This document shows positions 1 to 5,783 of a stretch of DNA of 6,796 nt, piece by piece. How positions within the stretch are numbered: position 1 is the first letter of the stretch; the number at the start of each line of letters is the position of its first letter. Below the pieces are notes generated by a model, which did no database searches, was not told the origin of the DNA, and worked only from the letters and a program-made list of their open reading frames with translations. Origin of the DNA: JAAYLU01 sp964458805 (GTDB lineage Bacteria > Synergistota > Synergistia > Synergistales > Aminobacteriaceae); NCBI GenBank assembly GCA_964458805.1, contig CAYWKH010000113.1, positions 1-6,796 on the forward strand, written 5' to 3'. The position numbers were made by a program, and so were the translations under genes.

Positions 1-372
1 ACGACGGAGCGGCTGCTGCTGAGGGCGGCGGGCGACCCTTGGCTGAAGGACAACCCGCCTGAGATCTCGATCTACCAGGCTGGCGGGGCGTTCGAGATGG
101 ATGCGGGGCACCCCTTCGTGACGGCCGTGGAGAGCAGCATCGAGGCGTCGCGAGGCAGGAGGCCTCCCGTGGTCGGCTCCCCGGCCGGCAACGACGCGCG
201 CCTGCTGCGCAACATCGGGGGCATGCCGGTGGTCATAACCGGCCCCGGGAACCAGGAGCAGTGCCACTCGCCGGACGAGTACCTTGAGCTGGAGGACTAT
301 TTCAGGTACATCGAGATATACGCCCGACTGATCCTTGAGTGGTGCGGGCGCGAGGAGGAGGATGGTCGATGA
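1..372 (+). CDS. M20-family metallopeptidase/deacylase, C-terminal part (5' truncated by window)
   Basis: The reading frame is open from base 1, so the true start lies upstream; 123 residues are visible. Seen: the fragment ends in the typical M20 (ArgE/DapE/CPG2-like) C-terminus. It has a GNDARLL segment (residues 63-69) and then GPGNQEQCHSPDEYLEL (81-97). In the M20 family the His of the H-x-PDEY motif (H89 here) is a ligand of the two-metal centre, and the small residues before it line the active site. A terminal helix follows (about 97-115, YFRYIEIYARLILEW). Family knowledge: M20 enzymes are cytosolic zinc or cobalt amidohydrolases that cleave peptides or N-acyl amino acids, for example acetylornithine deacetylase, succinyl-diaminopimelate desuccinylase and dipeptidases. 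The substrate cannot be told from this piece because the N-terminal metal ligands and most of the dimerisation domain are missing. The stop (TGA 370-372) overlaps the next start as ATGA, so the two genes are in one operon. An internal Met at base 97 is not the start, because conserved-looking sequence continues upstream. Confidence 0.88.
   Translation, partial: TTERLLLRAAGDPWLKDNPPEISIYQAGGAFEMDAGHPFVTAVESSIEASRGRRPPVVGSPAGNDARLLRNIGGMPVVITGPGNQEQCHSPDEYLELEDYFRYIEIYARLILEWCGREEEDGR
356..372 (+). promoter_or_regulatory. Ribosome binding site and ATGA coupling junction
   Basis: An AGGAGG Shine-Dalgarno sequence lies at 356-361, seven bases before ATG 369, inside the last codons of the upstream M20 gene. 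The downstream start and upstream stop share ATGA (369-372), a classic translational-coupling arrangement. This decides the start of the downstream gene: an in-frame GTG or ATG-like codon at 339 would add ten residues (MVRARGGGWS) that do not look like this family, and it has no comparable ribosome binding site. Confidence 0.8.
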
Positions 373-1115
373 ACAAGCGCGTGCTGATAGCGGGAGAGTC
401 GTGGATCAAGCACATCTCCCACATTAAGGGGTTCGACATCTTCACGAGCTGCGAGTACGAGACCGGCGTCGGCTGGCTGAGGGACGCACTGGCGAAGAAC
501 GGCTTCGAGGTGGTCCACCTGCCCGGACACGAGGTGGCGGACGGCTTCCCCTTCACCGCCAAGGAGCTCGCCGCCTACGGCGCCGTGGCCCTGTCGGATA
601 TCGGGGCGAACTCGCTGCTCCTGTCGGGCGACACTTTCAACAGGGGCAGGATCACCCCCAACAGGCTCGAAGTCATTCGCGAGTACGTGGAGCAGGGGGG
701 CGGCTTCGCCATGATCGGGGGCTACCTCTCTTTCGCCGGCATCGACGGAAAGGCGCGCTATTCGGACACGGCGGTCGACGAGATCCTGCCGGTGAAGATC
801 CAGTCCGCGGACGATCGGGTGGAGAAGCCGGAGGGCGTCGTCCCGACGGTCAAGGACAAGAACCACGCGATAATGAAGAGGCTCGGGGAGTGGCCACATT
901 TCCTGGGGTACAACCGCACCGCGCTGCGCCCCGAGGGGCGTCTGCTGGCCGCGGCGGGGGACGACCCGTTCGTCGCCGTGCGCGAGGTGGGAAAGGGGCG
1001 CACGGCCATCTTCGCCTCTGACGCAGCTCCGCACTGGGGGCCGGTCGAGTTCCTCGAGTGGAAGAACTATCCTCTGTTCTGGAGCCGCTTCTTCGGCTGG
1101 CTCTGCGGGGAGTAG
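369..1115 (+). CDS. Putative class-I glutamine amidotransferase-like protein (PF07090-type)
   Basis: Complete, 248 residues. Seen: the N-terminal beta strand and motif MNKRVLIAGESWIKH (1-15), then KGFDIFTSCEYETG (20-33), LSDIGANSLLL (75-85), TPNRL (96-100), GGGFAMIGGYLSFAG (110-124), LGYNR (179-183) and a C-terminal FASDAAPHWGPVEF (215-228). From memory these match the 'putative glutamine amidotransferase' family (PF07090), a flavodoxin-like GATase-1 fold related to ThuA-type proteins. No signal peptide or membrane segment is visible, so it is probably cytosolic. Oddity: at the turn where GATase-1 enzymes carry their catalytic Cys (around residues 115-119) the sequence is MIGGY. The only Cys residues are C28 and C246, so ordinary glutaminase chemistry is unlikely. 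It is translationally coupled to the M20 gene, which suggests both act on the same amide, peptide or carbohydrate-derived substrate. The specific reaction is unknown. Family confidence is good; function confidence is low. Confidence 0.82.
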   Translation: MNKRVLIAGESWIKHISHIKGFDIFTSCEYETGVGWLRDALAKNGFEVVHLPGHEVADGFPFTAKELAAYGAVALSDIGANSLLLSGDTFNRGRITPNRLEVIREYVEQGGGFAMIGGYLSFAGIDGKARYSDTAVDEILPVKIQSADDRVEKPEGVVPTVKDKNHAIMKRLGEWPHFLGYNRTALRPEGRLLAAAGDDPFVAVREVGKGRTAIFASDAAPHWGPVEFLEWKNYPLFWSRFFGWLCGE

Positions 1116-1122
1116 CGCCGAG

Positions 1123-1136
1123 GGGGCGGTCGCCCC
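1123..1136 (+). terminator. Short GC hairpin after the M20/amidotransferase operon
   Basis: GGGGCG (1123-1128) and CGCCCC (1131-1136) are perfectly complementary around GT, starting eight bases after the TAG at 1113-1115. The bases that follow (GTCATTGT) are only slightly T-rich, so this is at best a weak intrinsic terminator or an RNA 3'-end-stabilising hairpin. Position supports the call more than sequence does. Confidence 0.35.
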
Positions 1137-1157
1137 GTCATTGTAAACGTGGCATTT

Positions 1158-1189
1158 GCGGCCGCGCTGTCCACGGACGGCGCGGCCGC
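1158..1189. terminator. Strong GC-rich inverted repeat, probable terminator or transcript-end hairpin
   Basis: Arms GCGGCCGCGC (1158-1167) and GCGCGGCCGC (1180-1189) are exact reverse complements. The inner bases continue the stem: T1168-G1179 as a wobble, then GTCC/GGAC, leaving AC at the tip. This gives about 15 pairs. No T-run follows on either strand (CCCCGTTCCC on +), so it lacks the classic U-tract. It lies between the upstream operon and the ATPase promoter, which fits an insulator or terminator role. GCGGCCGC occurs once in each arm. Confidence 0.45.
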
Positions 1190-1239
1190 CCCGTTCCCGG
1201 ACTGTGTCGCGCCCTGCGCCCTGGCGCGCGGTAAAGGCG

Positions 1240-1245
1240 TATAAT
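1240..1245 (+). promoter_or_regulatory. Sigma-70-type -10 box of the calcium ATPase gene
   Basis: A perfect TATAAT lies in otherwise GC-rich intergenic DNA, 72 bases before the ATPase ATG. Transcription would begin near 1252, giving a leader of about 65 nt. No convincing -35 hexamer is present at 16-18 bp upstream (the region reads GCGCCCTGG), and there is no TG extension (GC at 1237-1238). Activity may therefore depend on an activator or be weak. Confidence 0.6.
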
Positions 1246-1278
1246 AGCGGAGCTGCGCTGGAATATTTTGGGCGGCCC

Positions 1279-1311
1279 CGTCCAGGCGGACGAGGTTAGG
1301 ATGACCGGAGG
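1279..1311 (+). promoter_or_regulatory. Leader hairpin and ribosome binding site of the ATPase
   Basis: GGAGG at 1307-1311 is six bases before ATG 1318 and fixes that start; the only nearby in-frame alternative, ATG at 1330, has no such site. Upstream, CGTCC (1279-1283) and GGACG (1288-1292) form a small hairpin with an AGGC loop. It ends at the GAGG (1292-1295) that precedes a possible six-codon leader ORF. Confidence 0.55.
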
Positions 1312-1321
1312 TGCGTTATGA
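1301..1321 (+). CDS. Possible six-codon leader ORF (MTGGAL) coupled to the ATPase start
   Basis: ATG 1301 is preceded at five bases by GAGG (1292-1295). It reads six sense codons (Met-Thr-Gly-Gly-Ala-Leu) to TGA 1319-1321, which overlaps the ATPase ATG as ATGA. The ATPase's own GGAGG lies inside this mini-ORF. The geometry would allow translational coupling, but an ORF this short can easily arise by chance. The peptide shows no regulatory codon run and is not recognised. Confidence 0.2.
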   Translation: MTGGAL

Positions 1322-4212
1322 CGCAGTACATGGGTTTGACCTCGCAGGAGGTCCTCGAAAGCAGGAGAAGGCACGGTGCCAACACTCTCACGCCGCCGGC
1401 CCGGGAGCCGTGGTGGAGGCTGTACCTTGAGAAGTACGACGACCCGGTCATAAGGATTCTTCTCATAGCGGCGTGCATAGCCTTCCTCGCGGGGCTCGCG
1501 CGCAACGAGTACCTCGAGGCGGTCGGGATTGTCGTCGCCATCTTCCTGGCCACCACGATGGCGTTCGTCAACGAATACCGGGCGGGCAGGGAGTTCGACA
1601 TCCTGAACAGGGTGAACGACGACACGGGCTTCGAGGTGATACGGGACGGCGAGTACCGCAGCGTGTCGAAGAGGGACATCGTAGTCGGGGACATCCTGCT
1701 GCTCGAGACCGGAGAGGAGGTCCCTGCAGACGCCCTGGTGCTGGAGGCAGTGTCTCTGAGGGTCGACGAGTCGGCCCTTACGGGGGAGTCCGCCGCGGTC
1801 TCCAAGTACCCGGGGGACGACCCGCAGGGCGAGTCCGGACATGCCGAGACCGCCTACCCGGCTCACCTGGTCTACAGGGGCACCATGATACAGGACGGGC
1901 ACGGGGTGTTCAGGGTGGAGGGGGTGGGCGACGCCACGGAGATCGGACGGACTGCCAGGGGGGCCTCAGAGGCGTCCGACGAGCGCACCCCTCTGAGCCG
2001 CAGGCTGGACGGGCTGAGCAAGGTCATCGGGGTCGTCGGGTTCGGAGTGGCCGCGATGCTGTTCGTCACTTTGAGCCTTCACGCAAAGGCCACGGGCGAC
2101 ATCGTGATGGACCGCGGGCAGTGGGTCTTCGCGTTTATCCTGGCGGTCTCCTTTCTCGGGGCCTCGGTCCGGGTGTGGCTTCCGATCGTCTATGACGCGA
2201 TCGACCTGGTCGGGGGGGCACGCAGGCGGCCCGCCTGGCTGGACAGGGAGGGGGTGTGGCAGTGGCTCAAACCGCTGCTGTACGGGACTGCGTTCTTCGC
2301 GGCTGCCTCCGTGACCGCCTACTTCCTAGGGATACTGCCGGCCCCGCCCGCCGAGTATCTCAACCCGGACGCAGGCAGGAAGTTTCTCCAGTTCTTCATG
2401 ATCTCGATAACCCTGATAGTGGTGGCGGTCCCGGAGGGGCTCGCCATGAGCGTCACCCTGTCGCTGGCCTACAGCATGAGGAAGATGACCGCCTCGAACA
2501 ACCTGGTGCGGAAGCTGCACGCCTGCGAGACGATCGGCGCGGCGACGGTGATCTGCACCGACAAGACCGGCACCCTGACCCAGAACAGGATGAGGGTGCA
2601 CGAGCTAGGCGTGCCCGCGTACTCCGCGTCGACCGAGCTGCTTTACGAGGCGATGGCCGCTAACTCGACCGCGAACCTGTCGAAATCGTCGGGGGAGACG
2701 ACCGTCCTTGGAAACCCGACGGACGGCGCGCTGCTGATGTGGCTGAACGAGCGGGGAGAGGACTACAGGGCGCTGCGAGCCTCCTTCGAGGTGCGCGACC
2801 AGCTCCCCTTCTCTACGGAGCGAAAGTTCATGGCGACTCTCGGGCGCGGCAGCGGGGGCGGACTGACCCTGCACGCGAAGGGCGCTCCCGAGATCATCAT
2901 CGAAAGGTGCTCGTCAATCCTGCTTTCGGAGGGGAGCGAGCCCCTGGCCGACGACCAGAAGGAGGAGATCCTGGACTCCGTCCGCTCCTTCCAGGCGAGG
3001 GGGATGCGGGTCATAGGGCTGGCGGCCAGAAGGTTGCCCGACGAGGCCGAGGGCGGGGCGGAGGCTTTGGCTGAGGAGCTCACCTGGCTCGGCTTCGCCG
3101 CGATATCCGACCCGGTTCGCGACGACGTGCCGGACGCGATCCGGGCGTGCGCCGGGGCCGGAATAGGCGTCAAGATCGTCACCGGCGACAACCGGGAGAC
3201 CGCGCGCGAGATCGGGCGGCAGATCGGCCTCGTCGGGGAGGGGGATGAAGCCGAGTTCTCCCTGCTCACCGGGGACGAGTTCGAGGGTCTGCTCGACAGG
3301 CCTGGGGCCAGGGAGAGAATGCTTAAGGAGCTGAAGGTGCTCTCCCGCGCCCGCCCGCACCACAAGCTGAAGCTGGTCAAGGCCCTTCAGGAGCGGGGAG
3401 AGGTGGTCGCGGTGACCGGCGACGGCACGAACGACGCCCCTGCGCTGAACCACGCGAACGTAGGGCTTTCGATGGGCAAGAGGGGGACGGCCGTGGCGAA
3501 GGAGGCCAGCGACATAGTGCTGCTCGACGACTCCTTCACGAGCATCGTCAACGCCATTATGTGGGGGCGCGGGCTGTACCAGAACATCCAGCGCTTCCTG
3601 CTCTTCCAGCTCACGGTGAACGTGTCCGCCATGGCGATAGTGCTCCTCGGCCCGGTGATCGGGATCGAGCTGCCTCTGACGGTCGTGCAGATGCTTTGGG
3701 TCAACCTGATCATGGACACCTTCGCGGCGCTGGCCCTTGCCACGGAGCCGCCTCATCCGGAGGTCATGAGGAGCAGGCCGAGGGATCCGAAGTCCTTCAT
3801 CGTGACTCCGGAGATGGCAAGGGGGATATTCGGCTACGGAGCGCTGTTCGTGGCCGCGATGGCCTCCATGCTGATGTTCATCCGGGGCGGCGGCGTGTCG
3901 CCCCGAGAGCTCACGGTATTCTTCTGCGCGTTCGTCATGCTGCAGGTGTGGAACCTGTTCAACGCGCGCAGGCTGGGGCTGAACACCTCCGCGTTCAGCG
4001 GCCTTGCGGAGAATCGATGGTTCACCGGCATCGTGATCCTGATACTGGCAGGGCAGATCCTGATGGTCCAGTTCGGCGGCAGCGTCCTCAGGACCGTGCC
4101 GCTGTCGGCCTTAGATTGGGCGCTGATAGTGGTCGGCACGTCGCCGGTGATCCTGATAGGGGAGGCGCGACGCTACCTGGCGAGGCGCAGGCTTCGCTCC
4201 AGGATGGCATAG
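1318..4212 (+). CDS. Calcium-transporting P-type ATPase, P2B/PMCA-like
   Basis: Complete, 964 residues. It is a membrane pump predicted to export Ca2+ from the cytosol at the cost of ATP. Seen in order: cation-ATPase N-terminus (GLTSQEVLESRRRHGANTL, 6-24); M1 (about 44-60) and M2 (66-84); actuator domain with TGES (155-158); M3 (about 236-255); two extra hydrophobic segments (about 269-292 and 317-341); M4 with VPEGL (371-375); phosphorylation motif DKTGTLT with D415; nucleotide-binding KGAPE (521-525); TGDN (622-625) and TGDGTNDAP (700-708); then M5 to M10. Presumed ion ligands are E373 (M4), N768 (M5), and N796 and D800 (M6). A771 sits where SERCA has a site-I Glu. Family knowledge: this Ala pattern is typical of PMCA-type pumps with a single Ca2+ site. 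The C-terminus is short and Arg-rich (about 951-962), with no calmodulin-type regulatory tail. The gene has its own TATAAT and GGAGG and stands as a single transcription unit converging on the next gene. A related cation (Mn2+) cannot be fully excluded. Confidence 0.95.
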   Translation: MTQYMGLTSQEVLESRRRHGANTLTPPAREPWWRLYLEKYDDPVIRILLIAACIAFLAGLARNEYLEAVGIVVAIFLATTMAFVNEYRAGREFDILNRVNDDTGFEVIRDGEYRSVSKRDIVVGDILLLETGEEVPADALVLEAVSLRVDESALTGESAAVSKYPGDDPQGESGHAETAYPAHLVYRGTMIQDGHGVFRVEGVGDATEIGRTARGASEASDERTPLSRRLDGLSKVIGVVGFGVAAMLFVTLSLHAKATGDIVMDRGQWVFAFILAVSFLGASVRVWLPIVYDAIDLVGGARRRPAWLDREGVWQWLKPLLYGTAFFAAASVTAYFLGILPAPPAEYLNPDAGRKFLQFFMISITLIVVAVPEGLAMSVTLSLAYSMRKMTASNNLVRKLHACETIGAATVICTDKTGTLTQNRMRVHELGVPAYSASTELLYEAMAANSTANLSKSSGETTVLGNPTDGALLMWLNERGEDYRALRASFEVRDQLPFSTERKFMATLGRGSGGGLTLHAKGAPEIIIERCSSILLSEGSEPLADDQKEEILDSVRSFQARGMRVIGLAARRLPDEAEGGAEALAEELTWLGFAAISDPVRDDVPDAIRACAGAGIGVKIVTGDNRETAREIGRQIGLVGEGDEAEFSLLTGDEFEGLLDRPGARERMLKELKVLSRARPHHKLKLVKALQERGEVVAVTGDGTNDAPALNHANVGLSMGKRGTAVAKEASDIVLLDDSFTSIVNAIMWGRGLYQNIQRFLLFQLTVNVSAMAIVLLGPVIGIELPLTVVQMLWVNLIMDTFAALALATEPPHPEVMRSRPRDPKSFIVTPEMARGIFGYGALFVAAMASMLMFIRGGGVSPRELTVFFCAFVMLQVWNLFNARRLGLNTSAFSGLAENRWFTGIVILILAGQILMVQFGGSVLRTVPLSALDWALIVVGTSPVILIGEARRYLARRRLRSRMA

Positions 4213-4218
4213 TCAATA

Positions 4219-4246
4219 GGAGGGGCGGCCCGCGGGCCGCCCCTCC
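4219..4246. terminator. Perfect 28-bp palindrome, shared bidirectional terminator
   Basis: Arms GGAGGGGCGGCCC (4219-4231) and GGGCCGCCCCTCC (4234-4246) are exact reverse complements around a GC centre. The palindrome starts seven bases after the ATPase stop and lies 34 bases beyond the stop of the oppositely oriented DUF3754 gene. On the + strand it is followed by ATTATTT, a modest T-rich tail. On the - strand it is followed by TATTGACTAT, which is weaker. Placement between convergent genes and symmetry fit one hairpin ending both transcripts, more efficiently for the ATPase. Confidence 0.75.
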
Positions 4247-4279
4247 ATTATTTGCCGCCCGCGTCCGGGCTGCCAGTCT

Positions 4280-5656
4280 CTATTCGTTGTAGGTGAATAT
4301 GTTGTCCCAGAGCTCGTCCAGCCTTGCAAGGGCTTCGTCGAGCGGGAGGACTGTCAGCCGCTCCCCGTCCCTCGCCAGCAGCCTCTTGTCCTGCAGCTTT
4401 CGCAGCGCGTCGTCCACCTCGAAGTCCAGCTCCAAGCCGAACCTGTCGAGCAGCCACTGCTCGATGCGGTCATCCAGCTCCTCCTCCGTAAGGCACGTCC
4501 CGTCCGGGTTTCGCTCCGTCAGCAGGAACCAGTAGGCCAGCAGGGCCTCCTTGCACTCCTCCTCCTCGGCCTCGTGGACGAGGAAGTCGAACACCCCGGC
4601 GTTGTTGTCCAGATTATGGAAGTACAGGGTCTTCATCAGCTTGGCCTGGTGGCGGTCCTTGGTTATCCTGTACTTGGAGAAGACCTTGAACGATATTGTT
4701 CCGACTATGACGAACGCCATCAGTATCGGGAAAAGCTGGTCCTTGAGGTGGGCCCAGTCTATCGCCCTGCCGGCCACCACTGCTGTTATAAGGGTGCCGA
4801 GGACGAGCAGGGCGGGGATGACCCTGTTTATGACGCCCAGGATGCCAGCCGCGAGCGGTAGCAGTATCTTCCCCTTGTCCGCCAGGGTCATCTGGATCGT
4901 CACGTCCGGGAACAGGGTCTGGAGGGTCGAGGCCGGGACGTTCTTGAAGACCTTCAGGAAGATCGCCGGGATTCCAGCCCCGGCCCCGCCGTTCGCGCCC
5001 TTCGCGCCGTCGTCCTTCTTCCCCAGCACCGCCTCGCGGGTCATTCGCCTCTCCCTCTCGGGCTCCGATTCGGCGGCGGTCTTTACATACTTGTCGTAGA
5101 ACTCCTCGACATCCTCCTGGGCTCTGAGTTTGATGAGTATCATGAGGCGCTGTATGACCTCCTCAAGCTCTGGAGGCTCAGCCTCGCTCTTGCGCAGGGA
5201 CTTCCACCAGGAGAGAGGGGGCTTCGGCTTCGGGGCGTACTGCTTCCCCCTCCGGAAGATCAGCACATTCTCGTACTTGTCGAGGTTCACCTTCACATTG
5301 AGCCCCCTGGGGGCGGAGCTGGTCATCAGCTCGTTCAGCTCGGGCACGGGGAACTCCCGGTAGTTTGCAGCCGTCAGCAGCTCCTTCAGGGCCTCCACCA
5401 TGCCGTCGAACCGGGCGTCAAGCGAGTCGGCGCCCCCGAGCTTGAGGGTGTCGGCGTCCGGGTTGAACACGTGGTAAGTCCTTCTCGCTCGCCTAAGGAC
5501 GTCGTGAAAGTCATAGTGATAGGTCGCCTCCACGAGCTCGGCCACTCGGCGAAACTTCTCCGCGTCTCCGGGCGAGCGCGCCTCCTCGCACAGCGCGGAC
5601 ACCAGGTCTTCGGTCCGCAGGGGGATGAACTTTCCCAGTTCCGGATTTACCGCCAT
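4280..5656 (-). CDS. DUF3754 / TMEM143-family membrane protein of unknown function
   Basis: Complete, 458 residues. Seen: an N-terminal soluble region with YHYDFHDVLRRARRTYHVFNP (46-66, partly quoted family signature), then ANYREFP (97-103) and GLNVKVNLDKYENVLIFRRG (118-137). A charged stretch (about 160-215) and a Gly/Ala linker (219-228) follow. Next is the DUF3754 core, FLKVFKNVPASTLQTLFPD (233-251). Hydrophobic segments lie at about 263-294 (long enough for one or two helices) and 308-326. A soluble C-terminal part holds NLDNNAGVFDFLVHEAEEEE (348-367), the LLAYWFLL helix (372-379), LTEEELD (389-395), FEVDDALRKL (412-421) and LPLDEALARLDELWDN (437-452). From memory these match the DUF3754/TMEM143 family, found in bacteria and in eukaryotic organelle proteins. 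No catalytic motif or signal peptide is evident, and no biochemical role is known to me. The start is ATG 5656 with AGGAGG seven bases upstream. It lies downstream of a CASTOR/POLLUX-type channel gene on the same strand with a promoter in between, so an ion-transport role is plausible but inferred. Confidence 0.85.
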   Translation of the reverse strand: MAVNPELGKFIPLRTEDLVSALCEEARSPGDAEKFRRVAELVEATYHYDFHDVLRRARRTYHVFNPDADTLKLGGADSLDARFDGMVEALKELLTAANYREFPVPELNELMTSSAPRGLNVKVNLDKYENVLIFRRGKQYAPKPKPPLSWWKSLRKSEAEPPELEEVIQRLMILIKLRAQEDVEEFYDKYVKTAAESEPERERRMTREAVLGKKDDGAKGANGGAGAGIPAIFLKVFKNVPASTLQTLFPDVTIQMTLADKGKILLPLAAGILGVINRVIPALLVLGTLITAVVAGRAIDWAHLKDQLFPILMAFVIVGTISFKVFSKYRITKDRHQAKLMKTLYFHNLDNNAGVFDFLVHEAEEEECKEALLAYWFLLTERNPDGTCLTEEELDDRIEQWLLDRFGLELDFEVDDALRKLQDKRLLARDGERLTVLPLDEALARLDELWDNIFTYNE

Positions 5657-5663
5657 CTCTTTC

Positions 5664-5669
5664 CCTCCT
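5664..5669 (-). promoter_or_regulatory. Ribosome binding site of the DUF3754 gene
   Basis: AGGAGG on the - strand (CCTCCT on +) lies seven bases before ATG 5656. It is a consensus site and supports that start codon. Confidence 0.8.
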
Positions 5670-5677
5670 GTAAGGGA

Positions 5678-5732
5678 CGGCTGCCCCGGCTGGGCCGAGC
5701 CGCCCGTGCGTGCCGCCGCGCCTTTTGCGCGG
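5678..5732 (-). other. Structured 5' leader of the DUF3754 gene (two hairpins)
   Basis: Two inverted repeats lie in the predicted leader. The first pairs 5716-5721 with 5727-5732 (on the - strand CCGCGC, loop AAAAG, then GCGCGG). The second is imperfect, 5678-5686 with 5692-5702: CGGCT/AGCCG outside and GCCC/GGGC inside, with a two-base bulge. The second hairpin ends nine bases upstream of the AGGAGG, so it may affect translation. No known riboswitch class is recognised. Either hairpin could instead be a weak terminator for the upstream channel gene, but no T-run follows. Confidence 0.35.
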
Positions 5733-5752
5733 TCGGTGGTCTTGCGGATTCC

Positions 5753-5783
5753 AGTATAGCATGCGCTTTTTCGGACGTGTCAC
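5753..5783 (-). promoter_or_regulatory. Extended -10 promoter for the DUF3754 gene
   Basis: On the - strand TATACT (5758-5753) is preceded by TGC (5761-5759), giving the extended -10 form TGnTATACT. A GTGACA hexamer (5783-5778, five of six matches to TTGACA) lies 19 bp upstream; the long spacer is tolerable with an extended -10. The -35 overlaps the stop codon of the channel gene (TGA 5782-5780). Transcription would start near 5746, leaving a leader of about 90 nt. Confidence 0.6.

Noticed and set aside
339..368. Upstream start for the amidotransferase-like protein at 339
   Set aside because: The extra ten residues do not resemble the family N-terminus. ATG 369 has an AGGAGG at proper spacing and an ATGA overlap with the upstream stop.
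297..1034. A 245-codon open frame antisense to the amidotransferase-like gene
   Set aside because: It is antisense to a well-supported gene, has Arg/Val/Leu-biased composition and no ribosome binding site or motif.
2650..2740. Possible frameshift or gap in the ATPase nucleotide-binding domain, which is shorter than in SERCA
   Set aside because: The frame is continuous from 1318 to 4212 and all core motifs are in order. Shorter N-domains are normal in bacterial P2 ATPases.
2914..3756. A 280-codon open frame antisense to the ATPase
   Set aside because: High-GC antisense frames stay open by chance. The + strand carries the TGDGTNDAP and M5/M6 motifs here, and the antisense product is His/Arg/Leu-rich with no domain.
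4293..5099. Ser-rich + strand open frames within the DUF3754 gene (4293-4535, 4551-5099)
   Set aside because: Serine-rich translations are the usual antisense reading of Glu/Asp/Ala/Leu codons. No start context or family resemblance is present.
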